A DNA stretch of 17,681 nucleotides from DYMC01 sp035406705 (lineage in GTDB: Bacteria > Verrucomicrobiota > Lentisphaeria > Victivallales > GWF2-50-93): contig CAYRRM010000043.1 in the NCBI GenBank assembly GCA_964426675.1, positions 1-17,681 on the forward strand. Direction: 5' to 3'. Each line of letters opens with the position of its first letter. The first letter of the stretch is position 1. Positions 1 through 8,250 of this stretch are shown here, one piece after another. Made by a program: the position numbers and the translations under genes. Under the pieces are notes generated by a model. That model searched no databases. It had not been told where the DNA came from and was given only the letters and a program-made list of their open reading frames with translations.

Positions 1-59
1 CTTCTACTTGTATTATACCCATTTTTTGCCTGTAATATATACTTGCTTATGCTTGACTT

Positions 60-89
60 CCTGAATGCTTGTCATTCATAGCCTGAATG
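60..89. repeat. Direct CCTGAATG repeats with a small hairpin in the leader
   Basis: CCTGAATG occurs at 60-67 and again at 82-89. Between them CATTCA (73-78) is the exact reverse complement of TGAATG (62-67), giving a 6-bp stem with a 5-nt loop. This looks like a small operator-type cluster upstream of the terminase promoter, but no cognate regulator is in the window. The rest of 1-224 shows no gene I can support: one frame is open from base 1 to a TAG at 79-81 and could be the tail of an upstream gene, but it is too short to judge. Confidence 0.3.
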
Positions 90-224
90 ATTTTATGATT
101 TTGGGTAGTTTCTCCTCTCACAAAAAAATATATTCAAGAGAGTAGTTTAAGAATGGGTATTTAATTTTTTCTTGGGATCAAGGAGAAAAGAATGAGAAGA
201 GAATGGAGAAAGAAACAGGAGGAC

Positions 225-252
225 TTGACAAAATAAAAAAATGTGGTATAAG
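225..252 (+). promoter_or_regulatory. Sigma70-like promoter of the packaging operon
   Basis: A perfect -35 TTGACA (225-230) is followed by a 16-bp spacer and -10 TATAAG (247-252), with an upstream TGG (244-246) giving an extended -10. The predicted transcription start is near 258-260, so the leader would be only about 15 nt and would begin at the ribosome binding site AAGGGAGGTG (258-267) of the first gene. The portal, cassette and packaging genes follow with overlaps or very short gaps and probably share this promoter. Confidence 0.65.
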
Positions 253-273
253 AGATAAAGGGAGGTGGGATAG

Positions 274-732
274 ATGAAGAGTGAAAATAGAAGGCAGATA
301 GAGATGGAGGATTGGGCAGAAGATTTTTTCAAGAAGACAGGAAAGACGGTGTATGATTTAATACAAGAAGGAAAGACGGTATATGAGATACAGATGGAGT
401 TCAAGAAGGTAGGGTTAAGGAGACCTCCGAGAAGGTGTGTATTAGGATACAAGGAGCAATTGAAAGATCCCAGCAAGATGTTCAAGAAGCTTGATTTTGA
501 ATTCAGGGAATTTGTCAGAAGCAAGCTTGGAGGAGCAATGGTAGGTGAGAATGTGATTTTGAATGCCATATTGACAGTGGGATATAATTCACTTATGAAG
601 AAGATGGATGTGAGTGTGAATGAATTGATAAAGGCGATAGATTTGAAGTTAAAGATGAACAATGCCACAAGCAATCCAGAGGAAATAGAGAAGCAGTTAG
701 AAGAAATTCTAAAAGAAGGAAAGAACAATTGA
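274..732 (+). CDS. Probable terminase small subunit
   Basis: A 152-residue, charged, mostly helical protein directly before the large terminase, with which it shares the 4-nt overlap TTGA. Small terminase subunits bind the packaging site and regulate the large subunit. The family is too divergent to recognise by eye, so the call rests on position and size. Residues 23-36 hold two near-copies of GKTVY(D/E)(L/I), coded 30 nt apart with the same GGAAAGACGGT core, followed by a basic stretch (RRPPRR) that may contribute to DNA binding. The start is ATG with AAGGGAGGTG six nt upstream. Lysine codon use is odd: by hand count 19 AAG and 2 AAA, the reverse of later genes. Confidence 0.6.
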   Translation: MKSENRRQIEMEDWAEDFFKKTGKTVYDLIQEGKTVYEIQMEFKKVGLRRPPRRCVLGYKEQLKDPSKMFKKLDFEFREFVRSKLGGAMVGENVILNAILTVGYNSLMKKMDVSVNELIKAIDLKLKMNNATSNPEEIEKQLEEILKEGKNN

Positions 733-2066
733 TAAATGATGAAAAGAAGCGGTTATTATTTGAGAAGATAAAATACAGACCTATTCCAAAAGCCGAAGGA
801 GTTCATAATACTGATAAGCAGGTAATCCTGATAATAGCACCAAGCCGTTCAAGCAAGAGTTCTGTATGTGTAGCAGAGGCGTTAAATGTCTTTCTTCAAA
901 AGAAGAAAAACATATGGGTAGTAGCACCAAGTTATGATTTGACTGAACGGTTCATATTTGGAGCATCGCAGGTTAAAGGTGTATTAAATTATTGTTTAGA
1001 ATTCTTTCCATTTTTAATTCCAAACAAGAACTACCAACGAAAGAAAGATCATATTCTTGAAAATGCGTTATTTTCCACGATAAAAGGAAAGAGTGTAAGG
1101 TATCCTGATAGTTTTGTTGCTGAACCTGTTGATTTAATCATTCTTGAAGATGCTGTATTTTTCCCACCTGATTTTTATGAGAAGTATATTCGTCCAAGAA
1201 TATTGGATACAAAAGGCAGAATAATCATAAACTCTGTTCCTTCATTAAAGACAAGTTCTTGGCTAAACACAATTGCAAAGAAGGAGGATATTTTCTTTGC
1301 CAATTGGAGTTTGAAGGATAATATCTATCTTGATAAAACAGAGATAGAGAACTTTGAGAGGGATTGTCCTTCATATTTAAGAAGGGCATATATAGAAGGA
1401 TTATTGCCAGTTTCAGATACATCTGTATTTGGTGATATAAACAAAAGTGCATATGGAAACTTTACACCATATATTGAAGGACACTATTATCAAGCAGGAT
1501 TAGATATAGGAATGGTTCACGATAGAACAGTATTAAGCATATCAGATTTAACAGATTGGCGATTAGCATTTGTAGATATATTTCCAGAGAGGTTTTTTGA
1601 AACAAAATCAGTAGAAACACGGTTGATAAACAGTTTGAGAAAATACAATTTCCCAAATACAAATGTTGATATAAGTGGAATTGGTGAAAAGTTCAGTGAT
1701 ATGTTATCTAAATACTCTTTTTTCAATCCCATAAGTATGTATAATCAAAAGGTAAGAACAAGTTTAATAGATGGATTAGCATTAGCATTTCACAGAGGGT
1801 TTACAATTCCATACATCAAAGATTTGATAGATGAGTTGACATCTATTGACATTGTTTTAAAACCGGGTTATCGTAAATATATATCTAACATCAGAGATGA
1901 TACTGTAATAAGTTTAGCACTATCAATAATGGGTTGGACAGATAAGGTAATAAAAGAAAAAAATACAGAGGAAGATGATACAAAGATACAAGAAATTGTC
2001 AGTGAAGAAAGGGACACAGAAGAAAACAGAGATAATATATTTGATGAACCCATTAACATCTTTTAA
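729..2066 (+). CDS. terL: Terminase large subunit (ATPase/nuclease)
   Basis: The 445-residue packaging motor drives DNA into the prohead and cuts the concatemer. The N-terminal ATPase domain has a P-loop (SRSSKSS, residues 39-45) in which the usual glycine before Lys43 is Ser42, and a Walker B strand (VDLIILED, 134-141) with acidic E140/D141. The C-terminal RNase H-like nuclease shows the expected acidic sites: D259 in GLDIG with nearby D265, D314 in the VDISGIGE strand, and D390/D391 in the RDDT motif. Length fits the family. Translation starts at TTG, overlapping the previous stop, with AGAAGGA about 8 nt upstream; the nearby ATG at 736 is out of frame. The last 40 or so residues are acidic and probably disordered. 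Confidence 0.93.
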   Translation: MINDEKKRLLFEKIKYRPIPKAEGVHNTDKQVILIIAPSRSSKSSVCVAEALNVFLQKKKNIWVVAPSYDLTERFIFGASQVKGVLNYCLEFFPFLIPNKNYQRKKDHILENALFSTIKGKSVRYPDSFVAEPVDLIILEDAVFFPPDFYEKYIRPRILDTKGRIIINSVPSLKTSSWLNTIAKKEDIFFANWSLKDNIYLDKTEIENFERDCPSYLRRAYIEGLLPVSDTSVFGDINKSAYGNFTPYIEGHYYQAGLDIGMVHDRTVLSISDLTDWRLAFVDIFPERFFETKSVETRLINSLRKYNFPNTNVDISGIGEKFSDMLSKYSFFNPISMYNQKVRTSLIDGLALAFHRGFTIPYIKDLIDELTSIDIVLKPGYRKYISNIRDDTVISLALSIMGWTDKVIKEKNTEEDDTKIQEIVSEERDTEENRDNIFDEPINIF

Positions 2067-2078
2067 CCAGGAGACACA

Positions 2079-3236
2079 TTGAACTTCACATTTAGAAGAA
2101 ACAGGTCAGCAGACGAATCTTATAATACCTCCTTCCAAGAAGCAATGAAAAACTCATTTGAAGCAGGAGAACTTGGGACATTAAATAGTTATGAATATGA
2201 AGAGTTTGATAAGGTAGTCAAGAAGAAGGGTTATAAGATTTATATGGATTTGAAGTATGATGAACAGGTTAAATTCTGTTTATTAGTCAAGAAGTTTTTA
2301 ATCTTATCATCTGGCTGGGAAATACAATCGGTTGAAGGCGGAGAAGAACAAAAAGAATTTATAGAAGAAAACCTATCATTAAACAATCTGAACAAATCAT
2401 TTTCTACAATCCTTCTTGATTTGCTATCAGCACTTGATTATGGATTTGTGTGTGCTGAAAAAATATGGAAAAAGGAGAATGATAGAATTTATCTTAAAGA
2501 TATAAAGACGAAGTTCCCGTGGAATGTAGATTTTGAATATGATGATTATGGAAACCTAACAAAGTTATTAGTCAATTATGAAGAAATGCCAATACATAAA
2601 TTTATCATATACTCATTTATGGAGCAATTTGGAAACAAGAAGGGAGAAAGTGATTTGAAGGCATCGTTCAATGCGTGCTGGTTCAAGGATAATGTATGGC
2701 ATTTTTGGTCAAGACATCTTGAAAGATTTGGTTCACCAGTAGTCAAAGGACACGCCCCGCAGTCAGCATCACCAGAAGAGCGAAGCAAGTTTTTTAGCAT
2801 ACTCAATAGGTTGACACATATTACAGGTGTATTGCTTCCAAGAAGTAAAAACACAAAAGAAGAATTTGATTTTGAGTTTGTAGAGAGCAAGCGAGAAGGT
2901 GGAGACCAATTTGTAAAGGCAATGGAAAATGCTGATACAAGAATTGCAAGATCATTGATGTTGCCACAGTTATTTGGAACAACAGGTTCAACATTTGGTT
3001 CATATGCTCTTGGCTCATTGCAGTTTAAGGTTGTGTATGAATTTCTAACATTCATAGCCAACAATTTTGCAGAAGAAGTGGTTCAACGACAAATAATAAA
3101 ACAACTGATAGATTATAATTTTTCAGATAGAAAATATCCTATATTTAAGTTTAAGCCATTGAGTGAGGAATTAGTTAAAGATGCAGTTGATAAAGCACAA
3201 AACGAATTGTATAAAAATAGAAAGGATAAAAAATGA
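2079..3236 (+). CDS. Portal protein, Mu gp29-like (DUF935 type)
   Basis: The 385-residue portal forms the dodecameric ring at one capsid vertex through which DNA passes. The N-terminal part has the characteristic early helical region ending in SSGWEIQ. The middle carries RFGSP and later the HITG/VLLP segment. A glycine/serine-rich stretch TGSTFGSYALGS (from residue 302) before the C-terminal helices is typical of the Mu gp29/DUF935 group. It is shorter than Mu gp29 (around 500 residues). The start is TTG with CAGGAGA just upstream; no ATG near the ribosome binding site is in frame. It follows the large terminase after 12 nt and its stop overlaps the next ATG (ATGA). Confidence 0.85.
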   Translation: MNFTFRRNRSADESYNTSFQEAMKNSFEAGELGTLNSYEYEEFDKVVKKKGYKIYMDLKYDEQVKFCLLVKKFLILSSGWEIQSVEGGEEQKEFIEENLSLNNLNKSFSTILLDLLSALDYGFVCAEKIWKKENDRIYLKDIKTKFPWNVDFEYDDYGNLTKLLVNYEEMPIHKFIIYSFMEQFGNKKGESDLKASFNACWFKDNVWHFWSRHLERFGSPVVKGHAPQSASPEERSKFFSILNRLTHITGVLLPRSKNTKEEFDFEFVESKREGGDQFVKAMENADTRIARSLMLPQLFGTTGSTFGSYALGSLQFKVVYEFLTFIANNFAEEVVQRQIIKQLIDYNFSDRKYPIFKFKPLSEELVKDAVDKAQNELYKNRKDKK

Positions 3237-4255
3237 GAATTTTATTAACAACACTCGGAGGGTATGGAGATAGTTTAATGCTATCTATGTATGCTAAAAG
3301 AATAAAAGAATTGTATCCTGACAGTATTCTTGATGTAGCAGGAAGAAAGGATACAATACATATATTAAAACACAATAAAAACATAGATGGAATATTATTT
3401 AGGTATAGTTTTAATGAAATACCTGTTTTAAGTAATAAATATGATGCAATAATAGATAGTAGATATGGAGTTAAAACATTTTATCTTAAAGAGCCATTTA
3501 ATTTTGATTTAAGTTATGATGAGATATTAGCCAGACAAAAAGAAACAGAATTAGACCTTTGGGTTTGTGATATTATTCAATATAGAGCAAAACTGTGGGT
3601 TCAAAATCTACAAATGTTGTATGATACTAACTATTTTGGTGATAAAGAAACAGTTAATTGGTATCATATAATTTCTTATTTATCTGGGATAAATTTTACT
3701 CCTAATGATTTATATATTCATCAGGAAGGAATGACACTTCCTTTTGAAAAAGGAAATTATATTGCCGTGTCTAATATGAATGATAACAGAGGATATTCTA
3801 AAATTTATCCGCCTGTTCATTTAAATAAGGTTATCTCTGCTTTTCCTAATGAAAATTTCATAATTCTTGGTTCACATAAAAATCATTTAATCGCTGGAAA
3901 GGAAAATATAGTTAATTTGGAAAATAAATTAAATATATTTCAAACTGCATATGTAATAGCAAACTCAAAATTCTTATTATCAGAGGAAGGTGGATTGGTT
4001 CATATAGCAAAAGCAGTTAAAAAGAAATCAATTGTGTTGTTTGGTTCAACTCAAAAATGGTTGTTTGGATATAAAGATAATATAAATTTAACAGGAGATT
4101 ACAATGATTGCTTGTATTGTCATAATCAGCATCCTTATTGGAATATGTTTTGTAAGTTAAATGGAAGTCGTTTATATTGTAAGAAATTAGTTTCTTTAAA
4201 TCCAGAAATAGTTATACAAGAAATTGAAAAACTATTAAAAGGAGGGTCAAATTAG
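3233..4255 (+). CDS. Glycosyltransferase family 9 (heptosyltransferase-like)
   Basis: The 340-residue GT-B enzyme is predicted to transfer a sugar from a nucleotide donor. The N-terminus LLTTLGGYGDSLM matches the GT9 opening, where the GGxGD loop contacts donor and acceptor. The C-terminal donor half has EEGGLVHIAKA followed by IVLFGST, corresponding to the DSGxxHxAxA...LFGxT signature of heptosyltransferases. C293, C296, C307 and C316 form a late cysteine cluster (CxxCH...C...C) that could bind zinc or form a structural knot. It is the first gene of the cassette and overlaps the portal stop by 4 nt, so it is translated with the head operon. Lysine codons are 23 AAA to 6 AAG. Substrate unknown: phage DNA, virion protein or host envelope glycan are all possible. 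Confidence 0.82.
   Translation: MRILLTTLGGYGDSLMLSMYAKRIKELYPDSILDVAGRKDTIHILKHNKNIDGILFRYSFNEIPVLSNKYDAIIDSRYGVKTFYLKEPFNFDLSYDEILARQKETELDLWVCDIIQYRAKLWVQNLQMLYDTNYFGDKETVNWYHIISYLSGINFTPNDLYIHQEGMTLPFEKGNYIAVSNMNDNRGYSKIYPPVHLNKVISAFPNENFIILGSHKNHLIAGKENIVNLENKLNIFQTAYVIANSKFLLSEEGGLVHIAKAVKKKSIVLFGSTQKWLFGYKDNINLTGDYNDCLYCHNQHPYWNMFCKLNGSRLYCKKLVSLNPEIVIQEIEKLLKGGSN
4239..4253 (+). promoter_or_regulatory. Strong RBS with ATT start codon for the fusion gene
   Basis: AAGGAGG (4239-4245) lies 5 nt before ATT (4251-4253), which overlaps the TAG (4253-4255) of the glycosyltransferase gene. In this frame a stop (TAA) ends at 4238, and no ATG, GTG or TTG occurs before 4365. TTG 4365 would remove the GGK and FGGSG motifs of the methylase domain and has no ribosome binding site. 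ATT is therefore the only candidate that keeps the domain whole and has a binding site. Confidence 0.7.
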
Positions 4256-6953
4256 AGTATTAGTTGGATCTCCCGGTGGAAAATATAAAATTGCTAAAAA
4301 GATTATTAAATACTTTCCAGACCATAAGGTATATTGTGAATTATTTGGAGGATCTGGGGCAGTTTTGTTTCAAAAGAAACCATCAGAAGTAGAGGTTTAC
4401 AATGACTTTGGTGAATATGGATTTGCCTATAAGTTTTTAAAGGAAGCATCAGAAGATACTTTAAAGAGATTAGAGAAATTAAATTGGCATCCAAGTGAAA
4501 CACTATGGAATAGATTAAAAGCATCACAACCTAAAGATGATTTTGAAAGATTCAGAAAGTTTGTTTATGTAACATATTATAGTTATGGTAAAAAACAAGA
4601 CAGTTCATTTGATCAAGCAAATATCCATAATTTTGATTATACAAAATTCAGAAGATTGAAGGAAAGATTGAAAAACGTAATAATATATAAACAGGATTAT
4701 AAAAATATATTAAAAAAGTATGATAGCAAGGACACATTATTTTATTTTGATCCACCATACCACAATAATTGGAAAAAAGATTTTGGTTTGAATAAATTTG
4801 ATTTAAATGAATTTAGAAGAATTCTTGATACAATAAAAGGAAAGTTTATTGTTTCTTATTCTAATACACCTAAAAGTCATAAGTTGTTTGAACCTTATAA
4901 TATTAAACTAATTTACGTTGATAGACAGTTGCAATCACCAGAAAAATATAAAGATACTGAACTTCTTATTTTTAATTTTGTTCCAAAAGAAACCAAAACT
5001 TGGATAGCATATGAGGAAGAATTGGATGATTTTGAAATTGAATATCTTGATGAAGATGTGAATAAAGATTATAATCAATACAGAAGTGTTCCTAATGTAG
5101 TTTTAGATGAGTTTGTGTTAATACCAGATTTTATTTCATTAACTGGTTCTACCGTGTATGGAAAGCACATTCCTAATGATGTTGATATAGTAATTCGCAT
5201 ACCACAGGGAGTATTTGATGAGATATTCAATCATAACAGAGATATTATAGATGGACTTATACTCAAACTTGAAAGGATATTTAATAAAAAAATACATTTA
5301 GTTCCGTCATCAATTGGAGCAAATTGGTCAAATGTATCTTTATATGATTTGGTTCTAAAACCAAAAAATAAACTCCAAATAAATGAAATAAATGAAAAGG
5401 ATTTTCAATCACACCATTATTTTCAAGAATTGAGGGCTACCTCGCCAGAAATACAGAAACAAGCAGAGGAAAGCAAAAAAGAAGATAAAATAAAGATGTT
5501 CAGGTTTTTCTTTCCTGAAAAAGTTTCTCTACAAGCAATAGAAGCATATAGAGTTGGCGAATTATATAATGTTGATCAAGTTATAGATTATTATACTAAA
5601 CTTGGGTGGAAAAATAAACTTGATTTTCAGCCATTTGTTGCACAAAAGAAATACGATGGCAACAGAGCAGTCATTTTTAAGGATAAAGACAAGGTAAAGA
5701 TATTTTCAGATGACGGGAAAGAAGTCAATTATGATAGATTACAGGGTTTAATAAATGAAATTAAAAGTATCAAACAGCCAAGTAATTTTGTATTAGATTG
5801 TGAAATTGAATTGTGGAAAAATGGAAGACATCAAAACAGAGAAGATACCACTGGGTTTTTACATAGCAAAGGTGAAGCAAAAGATGATGGTATAATAGCA
5901 AACTGTTTTGATTGTTTATATATAAATGATAATGATATACACAAAGAAGACATAACACAAAGAATCGCTGAACTCAAAAAAATTCCATTTCCTCAATCAA
6001 CAATAGATATTCCAAATACTAAATTTCATTTGAATTTATCTCCAAGTTTTTTTGTGTCAAAACCAGAAGAGGTTTCACCAGTTTTGAATAAACTTGCCAA
6101 TTCGCCTGCGAGTGAAGGAGCAATGTTAAAGGTAAATGGATATTCTCTTAATGGATATACTACAAATATGATTAAATATAAGAAATATGCTGAATTACAT
6201 ACTATTGTGTTAGATAGAAACACAACAAAGGTTCCTACGATTTATAATTATGAAATTGGATTAAGGTTTGATAGTGATGACAATATAAATCCAGCACATA
6301 TACAAAAATTAGGCGATAATGAATATCTACACATTGGAAGGACATATAATACAAATGTTAAATGTGAGCCGGGAGATGTAATAACTGTTAGATTTCATAC
6401 ATTAAACTTGGAACAAACAAAAAATGGGAACTCATTACACATATATGAACCTATATTTTACGAGAAACATCCAGAGGCAATCGATCCTGATAGTTTTAAA
6501 ACAGCAATTCAAATAGGGGAAAATTCAGGACTATTGGTTAAAAAGGAAAAGTTTATTGAGAATTTGGAAACATATGACCCTAAAAATATAAAAGATGATA
6601 GAGTTTTAATTGATGATTTTCGTTTATTGCTTGCGTTTTATTCATCTGGAAAGACAAAGTATAATCAGGATTTAATTAAAAGTAAATTCAAAGAGGTTTT
6701 AACTGAACTGTTAAAGCGTGGTAAGTTTGTATTCAGACCAGATTTATACAAGGATAAAGCAAAAGAATTATTCTATGATACACTTAAAGAAATTGTGAAG
6801 GGTGGTGTCTATTTAACCAATCCTTTTGCAAAAGAAGTGATAGATGGAAAGAAAACATTGATAGTTAAAGCCAGACCTTTTGAAAATATGCTTGATAAAC
6901 CTTTATATTTGTGTGATAATAAATATGTGTATGGGGTTATAAAACTAAAATGA
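4251..6953 (+). CDS. Fusion: Dam-type N6-adenine methylase, nucleotidyltransferase, ATP-dependent DNA ligase
   Basis: About 900 residues counted from the ATT start. Residues 1-225: D12-class adenine methyltransferase with GGK (9-11), SAM-binding FGGSG (32-36) and catalytic DPPY (167-170). An acidic linker follows. Around 285-380: minimal nucleotidyltransferase fold with TGS (298-300) and the metal-binding DVD (D310, D312). Residues 445-740: ATP-dependent ligase with adenylated lysine in KYDGNR (K467), motif III LDCEIE (E518), the FDCLY segment, motif IV SEGAMLK (E622, K627), motif V IKYK (641-644), and an OB-like region. Residues 740-850 are unassigned. The C-terminal 45 residues (PFAKEV...GKKTLIVKAR...KPLYL...YGVIKL) resemble the first half of an ASCH domain. 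All key residues look intact. The stop overlaps the next gene's ATG. Roles in DNA methylation and nick sealing are family knowledge; the combined role is unknown. Confidence 0.85.
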   Translation: MRVLVGSPGGKYKIAKKIIKYFPDHKVYCELFGGSGAVLFQKKPSEVEVYNDFGEYGFAYKFLKEASEDTLKRLEKLNWHPSETLWNRLKASQPKDDFERFRKFVYVTYYSYGKKQDSSFDQANIHNFDYTKFRRLKERLKNVIIYKQDYKNILKKYDSKDTLFYFDPPYHNNWKKDFGLNKFDLNEFRRILDTIKGKFIVSYSNTPKSHKLFEPYNIKLIYVDRQLQSPEKYKDTELLIFNFVPKETKTWIAYEEELDDFEIEYLDEDVNKDYNQYRSVPNVVLDEFVLIPDFISLTGSTVYGKHIPNDVDIVIRIPQGVFDEIFNHNRDIIDGLILKLERIFNKKIHLVPSSIGANWSNVSLYDLVLKPKNKLQINEINEKDFQSHHYFQELRATSPEIQKQAEESKKEDKIKMFRFFFPEKVSLQAIEAYRVGELYNVDQVIDYYTKLGWKNKLDFQPFVAQKKYDGNRAVIFKDKDKVKIFSDDGKEVNYDRLQGLINEIKSIKQPSNFVLDCEIELWKNGRHQNREDTTGFLHSKGEAKDDGIIANCFDCLYINDNDIHKEDITQRIAELKKIPFPQSTIDIPNTKFHLNLSPSFFVSKPEEVSPVLNKLANSPASEGAMLKVNGYSLNGYTTNMIKYKKYAELHTIVLDRNTTKVPTIYNYEIGLRFDSDDNINPAHIQKLGDNEYLHIGRTYNTNVKCEPGDVITVRFHTLNLEQTKNGNSLHIYEPIFYEKHPEAIDPDSFKTAIQIGENSGLLVKKEKFIENLETYDPKNIKDDRVLIDDFRLLLAFYSSGKTKYNQDLIKSKFKEVLTELLKRGKFVFRPDLYKDKAKELFYDTLKEIVKGGVYLTNPFAKEVIDGKKTLIVKARPFENMLDKPLYLCDNKYVYGVIKLK

Positions 6954-7612
6954 AAAAAATTGAGAATATATCTTTTTGTATAAGGTCAACTGGTGAACGA
7001 GAACAATATCTAAAACGAGCCATATGTTCGGTTCATTTACAAGAAATAGATGTGCCATATGAGGTTTTGGTTTGTGGGTGGACAGAATTAGACCAAGAAA
7101 AGTTTAAGTTTAGATTAATAGAGGATAAAGAAGATGCGTTAAATTCACGACTTGGTAAAATGTTAGATAAATTAGCAGAAAACGCCAAATCTGAATTGCT
7201 TGTGTTTATAGATGATGATACTGAATTATTACATTACTGGTGGCATAATGTTAAGAAACTTGATTTAGACCTATTTGATTTAACCTGTTTTAGAATGTAT
7301 CAATTAGAAAAAGAACGACTTGAATTATACAGATGGTATGATTGGGCAGATGTAGTTCCGGGTAGAAGTGTTATAAAATCTTGGGATGAACCTGCGAATA
7401 AACGGACTTATATTGGTGGAAGTTCATTGATAATCAAAAGAGATGTTGTATTGAAGGTAAAATACGGTGACCTTGAAAGAGGCGAGGATAGTATATTTTG
7501 TTTCAAGTGTTTTGAATTAGGTTATAGAATAAGAACATTTCCTTTTATGAAATTCGCAACGGCTGTTCATTATTTAGCAGAGGAAGGCAGGCATAAATAT
7601 GTCAAAGAATGA
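6950..7612 (+). CDS. Glycosyltransferase, GT-A fold (GT2-like)
   Basis: The 220-residue protein begins like a GT2 enzyme (ISFCIRSTGEREQYLKRA), with a first beta strand and the helix that cradles the nucleotide. The metal/nucleotide-binding acidic motif is IDDDTE (D88-D90). The acceptor-side motifs are GGSS (156-159) and GEDS (178-181), corresponding to the (E/D)D general-base region, followed by CFELGYRIRTFP as in many GT2 members. It is short and has no membrane segment, so it is likely a soluble single-domain enzyme. ATG overlaps the stop of the fusion gene (ATGA), indicating coupled translation. Sugar and acceptor are unknown. Confidence 0.75.
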   Translation: MKKIENISFCIRSTGEREQYLKRAICSVHLQEIDVPYEVLVCGWTELDQEKFKFRLIEDKEDALNSRLGKMLDKLAENAKSELLVFIDDDTELLHYWWHNVKKLDLDLFDLTCFRMYQLEKERLELYRWYDWADVVPGRSVIKSWDEPANKRTYIGGSSLIIKRDVVLKVKYGDLERGEDSIFCFKCFELGYRIRTFPFMKFATAVHYLAEEGRHKYVKE

Positions 7613-7647
7613 TTTATTGTTGATTGTTTATAAATAAGGAGGATATA

Positions 7648-8250
7648 ATGGAAGAAGAAAAAAAACAGGTTGAGTGGAATGAGGAAAATGAGACAAATGC
7701 TATTTTAGAAACATATGACGATGACCATTTTGAAAGAGAACATTGGCAAAAAGACAGAATGGAAAAAATTATAAAATTTTGTTTAACTAATAAACCACCT
7801 TTTTCAAAATTAAATGATAAACCATTAGAAGTCCTTGATGTTGGCTCTGCTGATGGATATTTGGCTGATAAACTTATAAAAGTAGGATATAAGGTTATTC
7901 CACTCGATTTATCACCTACAAGAATAAGGAGAATGAAGGAAATTTATGGTATTGAAGGAGTGTTAGGAGATATCAGAGAGATTCCTTTTCCAGATAAGAC
8001 ATTTGATATCGTTATAGCAGCAGAGATTCTTGAACATCTGAATGAAATGTGGAAAGGAATGAAAGAGATTGAACGGGTTTCAAAAGATGATGGTTTAATT
8101 GTTATTTCAGTTCCAATTGGTGAGGAACACGACAGTTTTATTTTACATAAATGGGCAATAAGAAAAAATGATGTTGAATTTTTAGGTAAACCAGATATGG
8201 TTGTTTTCAGTTTGAAAAAGATAAATAGAACGGAGAACAATGGAAAATAA
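7648..8250 (+). CDS. Class I SAM-dependent methyltransferase (type 11-like)
   Basis: The 200-residue protein has a Rossmann methyltransferase core: motif I VLDVGSADG (62-70), acidic end of strand 2 at D87 (IPLDLSP), D108 in GDIREIPF, then the FDIVIAAEILEHL motif common to UbiE/Methyltransf_11 proteins. The substrate cannot be read from sequence; family members act on small molecules, sugars, lipids or proteins. The ATG at 7648 is preferred because AAGGAGG (7636-7642) sits 5 nt upstream; an in-frame TTG at 7624 would put that site inside the gene. Flanked by two glycosyltransferases, it may methylate a sugar they transfer. That is inference. Confidence 0.8.
   Translation: MEEEKKQVEWNEENETNAILETYDDDHFEREHWQKDRMEKIIKFCLTNKPPFSKLNDKPLEVLDVGSADGYLADKLIKVGYKVIPLDLSPTRIRRMKEIYGIEGVLGDIREIPFPDKTFDIVIAAEILEHLNEMWKGMKEIERVSKDDGLIVISVPIGEEHDSFILHKWAIRKNDVEFLGKPDMVVFSLKKINRTENNGK

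Noticed and set aside
1..81. Open frame from base 1 to TAG, possibly the tail of an upstream gene
   Set aside because: Only 26 codons, Leu/Phe-rich, with no recognisable motif; it cannot be told from chance.
69..99. TTGTCA...TATGAT as a second promoter in the leader
   Set aside because: The spacer is 19 bp and both boxes have a mismatch; the perfect TTGACA at 225 is much better placed.
147..728. Long open frame on the minus strand opposite the small terminase
   Set aside because: It is antisense to a well-supported gene with a promoter and ribosome binding site, and its sequence is low-complexity Phe/Ser/Leu, as expected from the complement of Lys/Glu-rich coding.
4365..4367. TTG as the start of the methylase-ligase fusion
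   Set aside because: It has no ribosome binding site and would delete GGK and FGGSG, while the upstream frame encodes an intact methylase N-terminus.
7624..7647. Upstream TTG start for the methyltransferase
   Set aside because: The AAGGAGG at 7636-7642 would lie inside the gene; ATG 7648 has it at 5 nt.
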